From Leifsonia virtsii (GTDB lineage: Bacteria > Actinomycetota > Actinomycetes > Actinomycetales > Microbacteriaceae), in the NCBI RefSeq assembly GCF_030433675.1, contig NZ_JAROCB010000006.1:62001-126000 (forward strand): 64,000 nucleotides of DNA. Direction: 5' to 3'. The notes under the pieces are model-generated. The model had not been told where the DNA came from. It searched no databases and worked only from the letters and a program-made list of their open reading frames with translations. Numbering within the stretch: the stretch's first letter is position 1; each line of letters starts with the position of its first letter. Positions 1 to 8,296 of the stretch are shown one piece after another. The translations under genes were made by a program, and so were the position numbers.

Positions 1-330
1 CCCACCCCACGACTGCAGCCATCCGTTCATCGTGTCGATTTCGGGCTGCTGGGCGTCCTTGATCTTTTGGGCGAGGTCGGTGACCCTGGCGTTGACGCCG
101 GTTTTGCCCAGCACCATGTCGGACATTTCGATGGCCTGCTTGTGGTGCATGACCATGTTCTGCGCAAACGAAATGTCGGCGTCGTTGTGCCCGCTGGCAG
201 TGGTTGCGGTGGTCGACGAGCCTCCCATCTCCATGCCAGAGTGCCCGCCGCTCGGGGTGCCGGAGCAGCCGGCGAGGACCAATGCGGTCGCGAGGACGCC
301 CGAGGCGAGCGCTATCGTCTTCAGCTTCAT
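1..330 (-). CDS. DUF305 family lipoprotein, partial (3' end outside window)
   Basis: The gene enters from the left edge, so only the first 110 residues are visible. A lipoprotein signal ends in the lipobox VLAGC (Cys22), followed by a Ser/Gly/Met/His linker and the DUF305 signature FAQNMVMHHKQAIEMSDMV. DUF305 proteins are small extracytoplasmic four-helix proteins often found in metal-resistance clusters; the Met and His residues would suit copper binding, which is inference. It is the last visible gene of the minus-strand copper run, about 90 bp after the DUF6153 gene. The ATG at 330 is the only start that gives a complete signal peptide. Confidence 0.85.
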   Translation of the reverse strand, partial: MKLKTIALASGVLATALVLAGCSGTPSGGHSGMEMGGSSTTATTASGHNDADISFAQNMVMHHKQAIEMSDMVLGKTGVNARVTDLAQKIKDAQQPEIDTMNGWLQSWGG

Positions 331-423
331 AGCGAATGCTTCTCTCTTGCTTGAAAAGGATTGTTCCCGGCCCGACCGTTGGACGGGTCGGCGGTTGCCC
401 GGGCAAGCCCGGGGCGGGAGCAA

Positions 424-915
424 TCAGGTTCGGCTGATCGAGAGAACGTGTAGAGACGGTGGAGCAGGCGGTGCCAGAACTGCCGGGAGTGTTGCGGTGA
501 GCGCGGCGATCAATCGGTGCAGCGCGTTGCCGGACCGTGTTGTGATTACGCGCAGGGTCAGGATGAGGGTGAGGATCAGCAGCGCGAGCAGGCAGGCCAT
601 GTTGGCCATGGTGTGTCCGGGCTCGCACATGCCGTTGCAGTCGCCAACCCCGTGGGCATCGTTGGAGGTGTTGGTGTCGGTCATGACGGCGCCGCCAGTC
701 ATACCCGAATCGCTCATCGCGTGGTGGTCGACGAGGGTCGCGGGAGCGCCGTCGACGTTGATGGCGGTTGCATGGTGGCTGGTGTGGTCGCCGGTGACCG
801 TGGTCAAGGTGTGCATCGCCAGGAGGCCGATAAGGGTGCCGGTGACGGCGAGCAGGAGCATGACTACGCGCTGCAGCGGAGCCAGTCGTGGCAGGCGGAT
901 GCTGTTGCTGACCAC
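424..915 (-). CDS. DUF6153-like His/Met-rich membrane protein
   Basis: 163 residues with a GTG start. A hydrophobic segment at about residues 17-36 and another at about 105-122 flank an exported-looking loop rich in His and Met (HTSHHATA, DHHAMSDSGM, MCEPGHTMANMAC). This layout matches the uncharacterised DUF6153 family of actinobacterial metal clusters. It lies between csoR and the DUF305 lipoprotein on the same strand, and a short inverted repeat sits just upstream (974-988). A role in periplasm-side copper handling is inferred from context and His/Met content; no catalytic motif is visible. Confidence 0.65.
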   Translation of the reverse strand: MVSNSIRLPRLAPLQRVVMLLLAVTGTLIGLLAMHTLTTVTGDHTSHHATAINVDGAPATLVDHHAMSDSGMTGGAVMTDTNTSNDAHGVGDCNGMCEPGHTMANMACLLALLILTLILTLRVITTRSGNALHRLIAALTATLPAVLAPPAPPSLHVLSISRT

Positions 916-973
916 GACACCTCCGACCTCAATTTTCCGGGAACCCCGCCTAGGGTAGCGCGGCCTGCTGGAT

Positions 974-988
974 ACACCCAGGGGGTGT
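974..988 (-). promoter_or_regulatory. short inverted repeat, possible CsoR-type operator
   Basis: ACACCC (974-979) and GGGTGT (983-988) form a 6-bp inverted repeat with a 3-bp spacer, just after the csoR stop and upstream of the DUF6153 gene. The G/C-tract arms recall CsoR-family operators, but the site could also be a weak terminator of csoR. Function is not established. Confidence 0.3.
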
Positions 989-995
989 TTTCTGG

Positions 996-1322
996 TTAGG
1001 ACTTCACCAGTCGTGCGATGGCGTCGCTGGCTTCCTTGATCTTCGCTGCCCCTTCGTCGCCGCCGAGCAGCACGGCGTCGGTGACGCAGTGCTTGAGGTG
1101 GTCATCGACCAGGTTCACGGCAACGCTTTTCAGGGCGGAGGTGAGTGCGGAGATCTGGGTGAGGATGTCGATGCAGTACTGCTCCTCATCGACCATCCGG
1201 GCGATCCCGCGGGCTTGCCCCTCGATGCGGCTCAGGCGACGCCGGTAGCTGTCCTTGTCGGTGATGTACCCGTGTTCGTGCGGGTGTTCCGTGAGGGTTG
1301 TGTCGTTCATTTTGGGTTCCAT
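996..1322 (-). CDS. csoR: CsoR-family copper-sensing repressor
   Basis: 108 residues from the first ATG; a second ATG four codons later (1310) is an equally good start. The protein has the all-helical CsoR/RcnR fold signature: RRLSRIEGQARGIARMV, then the first Cys in EQYCIDILTQ and the His-x2-Cys pair of the family as DHLKHCVTDAV. The Cys-His-Cys set is the Cu(I) site in characterised CsoR proteins, which release DNA on binding Cu(I). It follows copB by three bases, so it is co-transcribed with the exporter genes. The twin operators upstream of copZ (6441-6494) are its likely targets. Confidence 0.9.
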   Translation of the reverse strand: MEPKMNDTTLTEHPHEHGYITDKDSYRRRLSRIEGQARGIARMVDEEQYCIDILTQISALTSALKSVAVNLVDDHLKHCVTDAVLLGGDEGAAKIKEASDAIARLVKS

Positions 1323-1325
1323 CTG

Positions 1326-3542
1326 TCAGGTTCGGGTGGTGAGTTTGGGTGCGGGCCGGCTGGCCTGCGGTTGTTGCGCCGCTCGTGCGCTGGTTTCGGG
1401 GCGCAAGTCCAGGCGGCGAAGCAGCTGAGCGTTCAACGCTACGACGATCGTGGACAGCGACATCAGGATCGCACCGACGGACATGGGCAGTACGAACCCG
1501 ATGGGGGCGAGCACTCCGGCGGCCAGCGGGACGGAGATCAGGTTGTACCCGGCGGCCCACCACAGGTTCTGCTTCATCTTCCGGTAGCTGGCTCTCGAGA
1601 GCTCGATGACCGAGAGCACCGATCGGGGGTCGTCGCTGGCCAGGATGACGCCGGCGGAGGCGATGGCAACATCAGTGCCGGCGCCGATGGCGATTCCGAC
1701 ATCTGCTTGCGCCAACGCGGGCGCGTCGTTGACGCCGTCGCCGACCATGGCCACCTTGCGGCCTTCGGCTTGCAGTTCCTTCACTTTCGCGGACTTGTCC
1801 TCCGGGCGCACACCGGCGAAGTACCGGTCGATGCCAAGTTCCCCGGCCACCGACTTGGCCACAGCGTCCGCGTCGCCGGTGATCATGACAACGTGCACGT
1901 TCTGCCGGTGCAGCGCGTCGACGGCCTGCCGGGATTCTTGACGGATCTCATCGGCGAGTTTGAACGCGCCAGCGACTTCCCCATCGACCACTACGTGCAG
2001 GATGATCGCCCCATCCTGTCGCCACTGATCGGCGACGGGGAGCTCGGCTGTCCCGGCTTGCTCCAGCAGGTTCGGCCCGCCGACTTGGATGTTGTGTCCG
2101 TCGACGGTCGCAGACACCCCGACCGCGGGGGAGGATTCGAAACCGGTCGCCGGGCTGATCGTCAGGTGGCGGGCTGTGGCGGCGTTGACGATGGCGCGCG
2201 CCAACGGGTGCTCGGAGTCGGATTCCGCGGATGCTGCCAGCGCAAGAACCGTGTCCTCGCTCTCACGGGTGGTTTCGATGGCGGTGACGGTGGGCTCACC
2301 CTTGGTGAGGGTCCCGGTCTTATCGAACAGCACCGTGTCCACGGTGCGCATGCTCTCCAACGCCAGCCGATCTTTGACCAGCACGCCACCGCGGGCGGCG
2401 CGTTCGGTGGCGATGGAGACGACCAGCGGGATGGCCAGACCGAGGGCGTGCGGGCAGGCGATGACCAACACGGTGATTGTTCTGACGACCGCGTCATCCG
2501 GCAGGCCGATCATGGTCCACACGAGCGCGGTGATGACCGCCGATCCGAGAGCGAACCAGAACAACCACGCCGCCGCCGTGTCGGCGATGCGTTGCGCCCG
2601 GGAGGAGGAGTTCTGGGCGTCAGCGACCAACCGTTGGATGCCGGCCAAGGCGGTGTCCTCGCCGACGGCGGTGATCTCCACGCGGAGGCCAGAATCGGTG
2701 GCAACGGTCCCGGCGATCACCGGGTCGCTCCTGTCGCGGCGGACGGTGCGGGATTCGCCGGTGATCATCGACTCGTCCATGCTCGCCGAGCCCGACACGA
2801 TGCGGCCATCGGCCGGGATGCGTCCGCCCGGCCGGACGACGACGACGTCGCCCACCTGCAGCTCGGACGGGGCCACCGAGACGGTGGTCTCCCCTTCGAC
2901 CCGTTCGGCTTCATCCGGCAGCAGTGCTGCCAGTGAATCCAGGGCGGAGGTGGTTTGCGCCAGCGACCGCATTTCGATCCAGTGCCCCAGCAGCATGATC
3001 ACGATCAGCAGCGCCAGTTCCCACCAGAAATCCAGTTCGTGGTCCAGGATCCCCAGGCTCGCCCCCCAGGAGGCGAGGAAGGCGACGGTGATTGCCAGGG
3101 CGATCAGCAGCATCATGCCGGGCTTCAGCGAGCGGAGCTCACTGACGGCACCGGTGAGGAAGGGGCGGCCGCCCCACACGTACATCACGGTTCCCAGAAG
3201 CGGGGAGACCCAGGCCACCCAGGCGGCGTCCGGCAGCGAGTACCCCAGGATCATCGCGAACATGCCGGAGAAGGCGACAACCGGGATGGCTAGCACCAGC
3301 ATGATCCAAAACAGCCGACGGAACTGGCCGACGTGATCCCCATGTCCCGCGTGCCCGGACATTCCGCCGTGCCCGGCGTTACCGGACATCCCGTCGTGCC
3401 CGGACATGCCGGCGTGGCCGGACATGTCGTGCCCGGCGTGGCTATCAGCGGGTAGCGCGCCGGCGTGCTCGTCGGTTGTGTGATCGGGGTGTGTGTGGGT
3501 GCTTGCGGTGTGTCCGTGGTCATGCGAGTACTGGTCGCTCAT
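1326..3542 (-). CDS. copB: CopB-type copper-translocating P-type ATPase
   Basis: 738 residues, a P1B-type ATPase. Residues 1-70 are a His/Met/Gly-rich tail with repeated SGHAG units instead of an HMA domain. Then come membrane helices, the actuator motif TGES (about 261-264), the transmembrane metal motif CPH (about 363-365), the phosphorylation motif DKTGTLT (about 407-413) and the hinge motif GDGVND. CPH with a His-rich N-terminus is the hallmark of CopB (P1B-3) rather than CopA, which carries CPC. It pumps copper, probably Cu(II) or Cu(I), across the inner membrane. It sits between the YHS protein and csoR in the same run. Confidence 0.92.
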   Translation of the reverse strand: MSDQYSHDHGHTASTHTHPDHTTDEHAGALPADSHAGHDMSGHAGMSGHDGMSGNAGHGGMSGHAGHGDHVGQFRRLFWIMLVLAIPVVAFSGMFAMILGYSLPDAAWVAWVSPLLGTVMYVWGGRPFLTGAVSELRSLKPGMMLLIALAITVAFLASWGASLGILDHELDFWWELALLIVIMLLGHWIEMRSLAQTTSALDSLAALLPDEAERVEGETTVSVAPSELQVGDVVVVRPGGRIPADGRIVSGSASMDESMITGESRTVRRDRSDPVIAGTVATDSGLRVEITAVGEDTALAGIQRLVADAQNSSSRAQRIADTAAAWLFWFALGSAVITALVWTMIGLPDDAVVRTITVLVIACPHALGLAIPLVVSIATERAARGGVLVKDRLALESMRTVDTVLFDKTGTLTKGEPTVTAIETTRESEDTVLALAASAESDSEHPLARAIVNAATARHLTISPATGFESSPAVGVSATVDGHNIQVGGPNLLEQAGTAELPVADQWRQDGAIILHVVVDGEVAGAFKLADEIRQESRQAVDALHRQNVHVVMITGDADAVAKSVAGELGIDRYFAGVRPEDKSAKVKELQAEGRKVAMVGDGVNDAPALAQADVGIAIGAGTDVAIASAGVILASDDPRSVLSVIELSRASYRKMKQNLWWAAGYNLISVPLAAGVLAPIGFVLPMSVGAILMSLSTIVVALNAQLLRRLDLRPETSARAAQQPQASRPAPKLTTRT

Positions 3543-3596
3543 GATGCTGACCTTCCGATACGGGGTATTCGGTGCGCCTGGCAGGCAGGTCGCGTG

Positions 3597-3854
3597 TTAT
3601 GCCGCCACGTAGGCGGCCGGGTTGGCGTCAAACTTCGGGGCGCAGCCGGCGCAACAGAACCAGTACCGCTGCCCGTTGTGGTCGCGGAACAGGCCGGCGG
3701 CTTCCGCTTTGGCCTTGCTGACGGTGGCACCCTTCATCACCACGCATTCGGTGAGGTCGTCGGTGCCGGTGCCGGTGCCGAGCAGGTTTGTTGCCCCTGC
3801 TGGCATGGTGGTGTTCTGGTGGGCGGAGTCGGTGCTGCAGCAGCTGTCGCTCAT
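3597..3854 (-). CDS. YHS/TRASH-type metal-binding protein
   Basis: 85 residues. The N-terminus has a Cys pair (SDSCCSTDSAH). The C-terminal half is a YHS/TRASH-like treble-clef module: ECVVMKGATVSKAKAEAAG, then GQRYWFCCAGCAPKF and a terminal NPAAYV. This domain binds metal and is often attached to, or encoded beside, copper P-type ATPases. It lies between copA and copB with gaps of about 31 and 54 bp, so it is part of the same transcript. A cytosolic copper-handling or sensing role is inferred from the neighbours. Confidence 0.8.
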   Translation of the reverse strand: MSDSCCSTDSAHQNTTMPAGATNLLGTGTGTDDLTECVVMKGATVSKAKAEAAGLFRDHNGQRYWFCCAGCAPKFDANPAAYVAA

Positions 3855-3885
3855 CGAGGTCGTCCTTTTCTGTTTCTGTCGGTGG

Positions 3886-6180
3886 TTAGGCGGATTGAAG
3901 GGTCCGGGATCGGGCGGTGGTCGGTGTGGGTGCGCTGATCCGTGCGCGGAAGCCGCGCAGACGCAGGCTGTTGCTGACCACGAACACGCTGGAGAACGCC
4001 ATCGCCGCTCCGGCGATCATCGGGTTCAGCAAGCCGAAGGCTGCCAGCGGGAGAGCGGCGACGTTGTAGGCGAAGGCCCAGAACAGGTTGCCCTTGATGG
4101 TGGCCAGGGTGCGGCGGGCGAGGCGGACGGCGTCGGCTGCGGCGCGTAGATCCCCGCGCACCAAGGTGATGTCGGCGGCCTCGATGGCGACGTCCGTTCC
4201 GGTCCCCATCGCCAAACCGAGGTCGGCCGTGGCGAGGGCGGCGGCATCGTTCACCCCGTCACCCACCATGGCGACGATCTTTCCGTCGGCCTGGAGGCCG
4301 GCGATGATCTCGGCCTTGTCCTTGGGCAGAACCTCGGCGATCACCTGGTCAATGCCGGCCTGTTGGGCAACCTGGCGGGCGACGACGGTGTTGTCACCGG
4401 TGAGCAGGATGGGGGTGAGCCCGAGCTGTTTGAACGCTGCGACGGCTTCGGCGCTGGTCGGCTTGATCGCATCCGCGACGACCAGCAGGCCTCGAGCGGC
4501 GCCGTCCCAGGCGACGCAGACCACCGTTTGCCCGGCCGCTTCGGCAGCGGTCTTGGCCTGCGCCAGGGCAGGGGGGAGGGGGAGTGACCAGTCGTGAAGC
4601 AGTGAATCTCGTCCAACCAGCACTAGGTGCTTCCCGACGGTGCCTTGCACTCCTCGGCCCTCGATGTTGCTGAAGGAGTCGGGTGTGGGGAGTGGGCCGA
4701 CCCGGTCAATGGCAGCGCGGGCGATGGCCTGAGCGATCGGGTGTTCGGACGCGTTCTCGACCGTGCCGGCCAGGCGCAGCAGCTCGTCCTCGCTCACCTC
4801 AGCGGTGGTGATCACATCGACCAGCGACATCTTGCCGGTGGTGACGGTCCCGGTCTTGTCCAAGACGATGGTGTCCACTGTTCGGGTGGATTCCAGCACC
4901 TCCGGTCCCTTGATCAGGATGCCCAACTGGGCACCGCGACCGGTGCCCACGAGCAGGGCGGTCGGGGTCGCGAGACCCAGCGCGCACGGGCAGGCGATGA
5001 TCAGCACGGCCACGGCCGCCGTGAACGCCGCGGCCGCGGGATGGCCGGTCAGCAACCAGCCGGCAAGGGTCAGCAGGGCGATGCCGAGGACGATCGGCAC
5101 AAACACGCCGGAGATCCGGTCGGCGAGGCGCTGCACGTCGGCCTTGCCGGATTGTGCATCCTCCACCAGTCGGGCCATCTGGGCGAGCTGCGTGTCGGCT
5201 CCGACCCGGGTGGCTCGCACCAGCAGCCGGCCGCCGGCGTTGACCGTCGCACCCGTCACTGGGTCGCCCTCGGTCACCTCGACTGGAACAGATTCACCGG
5301 TCAGCAAGGACATGTCGATGGCGCTGGCGCCTTCGATGACGACACCGTCTGTTGCCACCTTTTCTCCGGGTCGCACAACGAACTCGTCGCCGACCTTGAC
5401 CGAGTCGATCGGCACCCGGACCTCGTGCCCGTCGCGGATCACCCCGACGTCCTTCGCTCCGAGATCCAGCAGGGCACGCAATGCGGCTCCGGCTTGCCGC
5501 TTGGAACGCTTCTCGAAGTAACGGCCGGCGAGAACGAACATGGTCACCCCGGAGGCGACCTCCAAGTAGATGTTTCCCGCCCCGTCGGTTGGGGCGACGG
5601 TGAAGGAGAACCCGTGTGTCATGCCGGGCATGCCGGCGGTTCCAAAGAACAGCGCGTACAGCGACCACGCGAACGCTGCCAGCGTCCCGAGGGAGACCAG
5701 GGTGTCCATGGTGGCGGCGCCGTGCCGGGCGTTGGTCAGGGCGGCCTTGTGGAATGGCCAGGCCCCCCACACCACCACCGGCGCCGCCAACGTCAAGGAC
5801 AGCCACTGCCAGTAGGTGAACTGCAACGCCGGGACCATCGCCAAAACGATCACCGGCACCGAAAGCAGCACACTGCCTATTAGCCGGTTCCGAAGCCCCT
5901 TCAGCTCCGGGTCACCGGAGTCAGCGACAGCGGGCTCGGCCGGCTGTGGCAGGACGGCCGTGTACCCGGTCTTCTCCACTTCGGCGATGACCGCGTGCAC
6001 ATCCATGCCGTCGGGCAGGCTTACCCGGGCCTTCTCGGTGGCGTAGTTGACCGTTGCGCTCACGCCCTCTAGCCGGTTCAGCTTTTTCTCGATCCGCATC
6101 GCGCAGGAAGCGCAGGTCATACCGCCGACCTCGAGTTCAACGTCGGCGCGCGCACCGGCAGGGGAGGAAGAACTGGTCAT
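3886..6180 (-). CDS. copA: CopA-type Cu(I)-translocating P-type ATPase
   Basis: 764 residues from the ATG at 6180. The open frame extends further upstream, but that part overlaps copZ and its translation is not protein-like. One N-terminal HMA domain carries the Cu(I) site MTCASC (21-26). Then come TGES (294-297), the transmembrane CPC motif in IACPCALGLATP (397-399), DKTGT (441-445), an HP-containing nucleotide-binding stretch (NASEHPIAQ) and GDGVND. This is the standard inner-membrane Cu(I) exporter. The chaperone gene copZ is 31 bp upstream, the usual copZ-copA arrangement. Confidence 0.95.
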   Translation of the reverse strand: MTSSSSPAGARADVELEVGGMTCASCAMRIEKKLNRLEGVSATVNYATEKARVSLPDGMDVHAVIAEVEKTGYTAVLPQPAEPAVADSGDPELKGLRNRLIGSVLLSVPVIVLAMVPALQFTYWQWLSLTLAAPVVVWGAWPFHKAALTNARHGAATMDTLVSLGTLAAFAWSLYALFFGTAGMPGMTHGFSFTVAPTDGAGNIYLEVASGVTMFVLAGRYFEKRSKRQAGAALRALLDLGAKDVGVIRDGHEVRVPIDSVKVGDEFVVRPGEKVATDGVVIEGASAIDMSLLTGESVPVEVTEGDPVTGATVNAGGRLLVRATRVGADTQLAQMARLVEDAQSGKADVQRLADRISGVFVPIVLGIALLTLAGWLLTGHPAAAAFTAAVAVLIIACPCALGLATPTALLVGTGRGAQLGILIKGPEVLESTRTVDTIVLDKTGTVTTGKMSLVDVITTAEVSEDELLRLAGTVENASEHPIAQAIARAAIDRVGPLPTPDSFSNIEGRGVQGTVGKHLVLVGRDSLLHDWSLPLPPALAQAKTAAEAAGQTVVCVAWDGAARGLLVVADAIKPTSAEAVAAFKQLGLTPILLTGDNTVVARQVAQQAGIDQVIAEVLPKDKAEIIAGLQADGKIVAMVGDGVNDAAALATADLGLAMGTGTDVAIEAADITLVRGDLRAAADAVRLARRTLATIKGNLFWAFAYNVAALPLAAFGLLNPMIAGAAMAFSSVFVVSNSLRLRGFRARISAPTPTTARSRTLQSA

Positions 6181-6211
6181 AACGACGCTCCTTGCAGATT
6201 CGGGTTCGGGA

Positions 6212-6421
6212 CTACTTGCGGGTGGCGCTGTATCCGGCCTCTTCGACCGCAGCAAGGATGTCGTCATCCTGAACTCCGGCCTCCGAAGACACCTGCAGCA
6301 CACCATCGCCGGCAGACACCGCGACGGTGCTCACCCCAGATACCTTGGTGACTTCCTCGGTCACTGCTCGCTCGCAGTGCTCGCAGGTCATCCCCGTCAC
6401 CTGATACTCGATCGTTGCCAT
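6212..6421 (-). CDS. copZ: CopZ-like copper chaperone (HMA domain)
   Basis: 69 residues starting at the ATG at 6421. It is a single heavy-metal-associated domain with the Cu(I)-binding motif MTCEHC near residue 11, and it ends with the family's AGYSATRK-type C-terminus. It delivers cytosolic Cu(I) to CopA, encoded directly downstream. It is the first gene of the minus-strand copper run, and two inverted repeats resembling CsoR boxes lie 20-75 bp upstream of its start. Longer upstream starts in the same frame would run across those operators and are unlikely. Confidence 0.92.
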   Translation of the reverse strand: MATIEYQVTGMTCEHCERAVTEEVTKVSGVSTVAVSAGDGVLQVSSEAGVQDDDILAAVEEAGYSATRK

Positions 6422-6440
6422 CAGTCCTCCATAAAATCTC

Positions 6441-6459
6441 GATACCCCATAAGGGTATC
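6441..6459. promoter_or_regulatory. CsoR-like operator, copy 1
   Basis: GATACCC (6441-6447) and GGGTATC (6453-6459) form a perfect 7-bp inverted repeat around a 5-bp centre. It has the TACCC...GGGTA form of CsoR-family operators and lies in the divergent promoter between copZ and the copper-storage gene. Confidence 0.6.
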
Positions 6460-6475
6460 TATACGTGACAATGAT

Positions 6476-6494
6476 AATACCCCCCGACGGTATT
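6476..6494. promoter_or_regulatory. CsoR-like operator, copy 2
   Basis: AATACC (6476-6481) and GGTATT (6489-6494) form a 6-bp inverted repeat around CCCCGAC. Its centre is 35 bp from the centre of copy 1, so the two sites could serve the two divergent promoters (copZ run to the left, storage protein to the right). Confidence 0.55.
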
Positions 6495-6592
6495 TCCGCA
6501 AGTTCGCAGGTCGAGCTTGGGGGTGCCGGGAAGGGCTGTCTCGGGAGTAGCGTCACGGGCGCAGGCGGGACCGATCAGAAAGAGGGAACACT

Positions 6593-6997
6593 ATGTCCAC
6601 TGCCCAACAAATGCTCGACACGTATCCGGCCGATCTCGGTGGAGTCGATCGAGAGAAGCTGGTCGCGTGCATCGACGCGTGCGTCGAATGCGCCCAAGCC
6701 TGCACCGCCTGCGCCGACGCCTGCTTGAGCGAAGAAATGGTCGCCGAGCTGGTCAAGTGCATCCGCACCGATCTGGACTGCGCCGACATCTGCACCTCCA
6801 CCGGTGCCGTCCTCTCACGCCACACCGGATACGACGCCAACGTCACCCGGGCCGCCCTTGAGTCGTGCCGCACCGTATGCAAGGCCTGCGCCGACGAGTG
6901 CGACAAGCACGCGGAGATGCACGAACACTGCCGAATCTGTGCTGAGGTCTGTCGACGCTGCGAACAGGCCTGCGCCGACCTCATCGCCAGCTTGTAA
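6593..6997 (+). CDS. four-helix-bundle copper-storage (Csp-like) protein
   Basis: 134 residues with at least 17 Cys, most in CxxxC and CxxC spacings along predicted helices (CIDACVECAQACTACADAC, then CRTVCKACADECDKH and CRICAEVCRRCEQAC). This is the four-helix-bundle copper-binding family related to Csp copper-storage proteins, which line the bundle core with Cys to hold many Cu(I) ions. No signal peptide is seen, so a cytosolic Csp3-like protein is likely. It is divergent from copZ-copA-copB-csoR and shares their operator region. It ends before a strong hairpin at 7022-7055. Confidence 0.85.
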   Translation: MSTAQQMLDTYPADLGGVDREKLVACIDACVECAQACTACADACLSEEMVAELVKCIRTDLDCADICTSTGAVLSRHTGYDANVTRAALESCRTVCKACADECDKHAEMHEHCRICAEVCRRCEQACADLIASL

Positions 6998-7021
6998 CGA
7001 TCAACGCTGTTTCACACAGTT

Positions 7022-7055
7022 GCTCGGCCCCGGCTGCGGCGCATCGGGGCCGAGC
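7022..7055. terminator. bidirectional hairpin terminator
   Basis: GCTCGGCCCCG (7022-7032) pairs perfectly with CGGGGCCGAGC (7045-7055) around a 12-nt loop. It separates the convergent copper-storage gene and the RES toxin gene. Confidence 0.65.
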
Positions 7056-7078
7056 TAACTCCTCAGGCATGACGGTTG

Positions 7079-7756
7079 CTAGGTGAGCGGGATCCCGTGG
7101 CGAGCCGTCACGGCAACCAGATCCGGATCATCGATCGTAATCCGACGCTCGCCAAGAGCCTCGACAGTAGTCCCATCAAAGATCGCCCAGCACTCGTATT
7201 CGTTACTGAGCTTCGACAAGTAGCGGATGCCGCCATACAGCGGCTCGCCGGCGTCGTCTCTGGCCTGATAGATCCAGGTCGCCAGGCCACGGGTAAGTCG
7301 CCGCGAATGTCCGCTCACGGCAGGAACGTCCAGCACCGGAACACCCAGACTCAACAGCACCGAGCGGGCATGCTCGGTCAGGTAGGTGTGAGTCTGTGCT
7401 GCCTCAATGTCAACAAACGGCAGCGCCTCCCGCGTGCAAAGACTGCGAACAACCCGCGTCGCACGCCACGATGCGTCCACAGACGGAATCTGCAGTTCGT
7501 CAACGGTGGCCCCAGCCTTCGCCATCCGTTCAAGAACGGAGGCGCTTCGGCGAAAGTGCGCGGTTGTCTCCGCGAATGCTCCCTGCTCGGTGCTGGCGGC
7601 GTACAACACACCCGCACCGGGTACATCGAATCGGTTTCCGGAGCGATCCAGGCCAGCGGTCTCGGCGGTAATCCGTGAGTACCGCAAGGCTGGCTCCAGC
7701 CGTTCAACCCGCACCATCCGGGCAGGCGGATCGATCAGAATAGGGCGGGCAGGCAC
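7079..7756 (-). CDS. RES-domain toxin of a RES/Xre toxin-antitoxin pair
   Basis: About 225 residues from a GTG at 7756. The RES core is visible as LRYSRIT, SGNRFDVPGAGVLYAAST and QGAFAETTAHF, carrying the Arg, Glu and Ser residues that name the family. Characterised RES toxins deplete NAD+. The partner antitoxin lies directly upstream on the same strand. The start is uncertain: an ATG at 7717 is also possible, and a CTG at 7816 would overlap the antitoxin stop by four bases, the same geometry as the ATG start of the second pair at 26965. Confidence 0.75.
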   Translation of the reverse strand: MPARPILIDPPARMVRVERLEPALRYSRITAETAGLDRSGNRFDVPGAGVLYAASTEQGAFAETTAHFRRSASVLERMAKAGATVDELQIPSVDASWRATRVVRSLCTREALPFVDIEAAQTHTYLTEHARSVLLSLGVPVLDVPAVSGHSRRLTRGLATWIYQARDDAGEPLYGGIRYLSKLSNEYECWAIFDGTTVEALGERRITIDDPDLVAVTARHGIPLT

Positions 7757-7812
7757 GGCGGCCGCGCCCCAGCGACAATGCGTAACCGTGCGCGAACCGC
7801 ACAGTTCGCACG

Positions 7813-8202
7813 TCAGTCCGCATTCACAAACGCCCGGGCCGCCGCCATCACTTCGCGAGCACGACCGGCGGCAAGGACCTCGGCAGGGTTCTCGTCGTCC
7901 AGCTGCGGGTTCATTCCCATGAACCATGCCCGCACCACGGAGGGCGAATCGCCGGAAAGCAGCAACTCGACGATCTGCAGCGTGTCGATGACCCGGCGCT
8001 GCTCATCATCACCACGCGGGCCCTGCCCAGCAACCCAGCGAGTCACGGTCTTCACGTCACGATTCACGATCACAGCCACCAGCGCCTTGCCCAAAGTCTC
8101 GACCAGAGACTTGACCGCGGGCGTGATCTCCGACTCGAGCGCACGTAGATGCGCCTGCTGCCGCTTCCGACGCGGAGTCGGTGCTTCCAGAACCCTCGAC
8201 AT
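7813..8202 (-). CDS. Xre/MbcA/ParS-type antitoxin
   Basis: 129 residues from the ATG at 8202, which has a GGAGG ribosome-binding site seven bases upstream; the ATG further upstream lacks one. The protein has an N-terminal helix-turn-helix-like part (RDVKTVTRWVAGQGP) and a C-terminal toxin-binding domain with SPSVVRAWFMGMNPQLDDENP, typical of Xre-MbcA-ParS antitoxins. It neutralises the adjacent RES toxin and usually represses the operon. It resembles the antitoxin at 26962-27342 in domain plan. Confidence 0.8.
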   Translation of the reverse strand: MSRVLEAPTPRRKRQQAHLRALESEITPAVKSLVETLGKALVAVIVNRDVKTVTRWVAGQGPRGDDEQRRVIDTLQIVELLLSGDSPSVVRAWFMGMNPQLDDENPAEVLAAGRAREVMAAARAFVNAD

Positions 8203-8296
8203 CGTGCCACCTCCGGTTCTCAGTCTACCTCTGTGGCAAGAATATGTCCGAGGAATGTCCACAAAATGTGCCGTCTCGGTTGCATGCTCTTCTATC

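Noticed and set aside
1089-2936. 615-codon plus-strand open frame
   Set aside because: Antisense of csoR and copB; composition is Gly/Asp/Arg filler and the minus-strand frame has all P-type ATPase motifs.
4627-5883. 418-codon plus-strand open frame
   Set aside because: Shadow of copA on the opposite strand.
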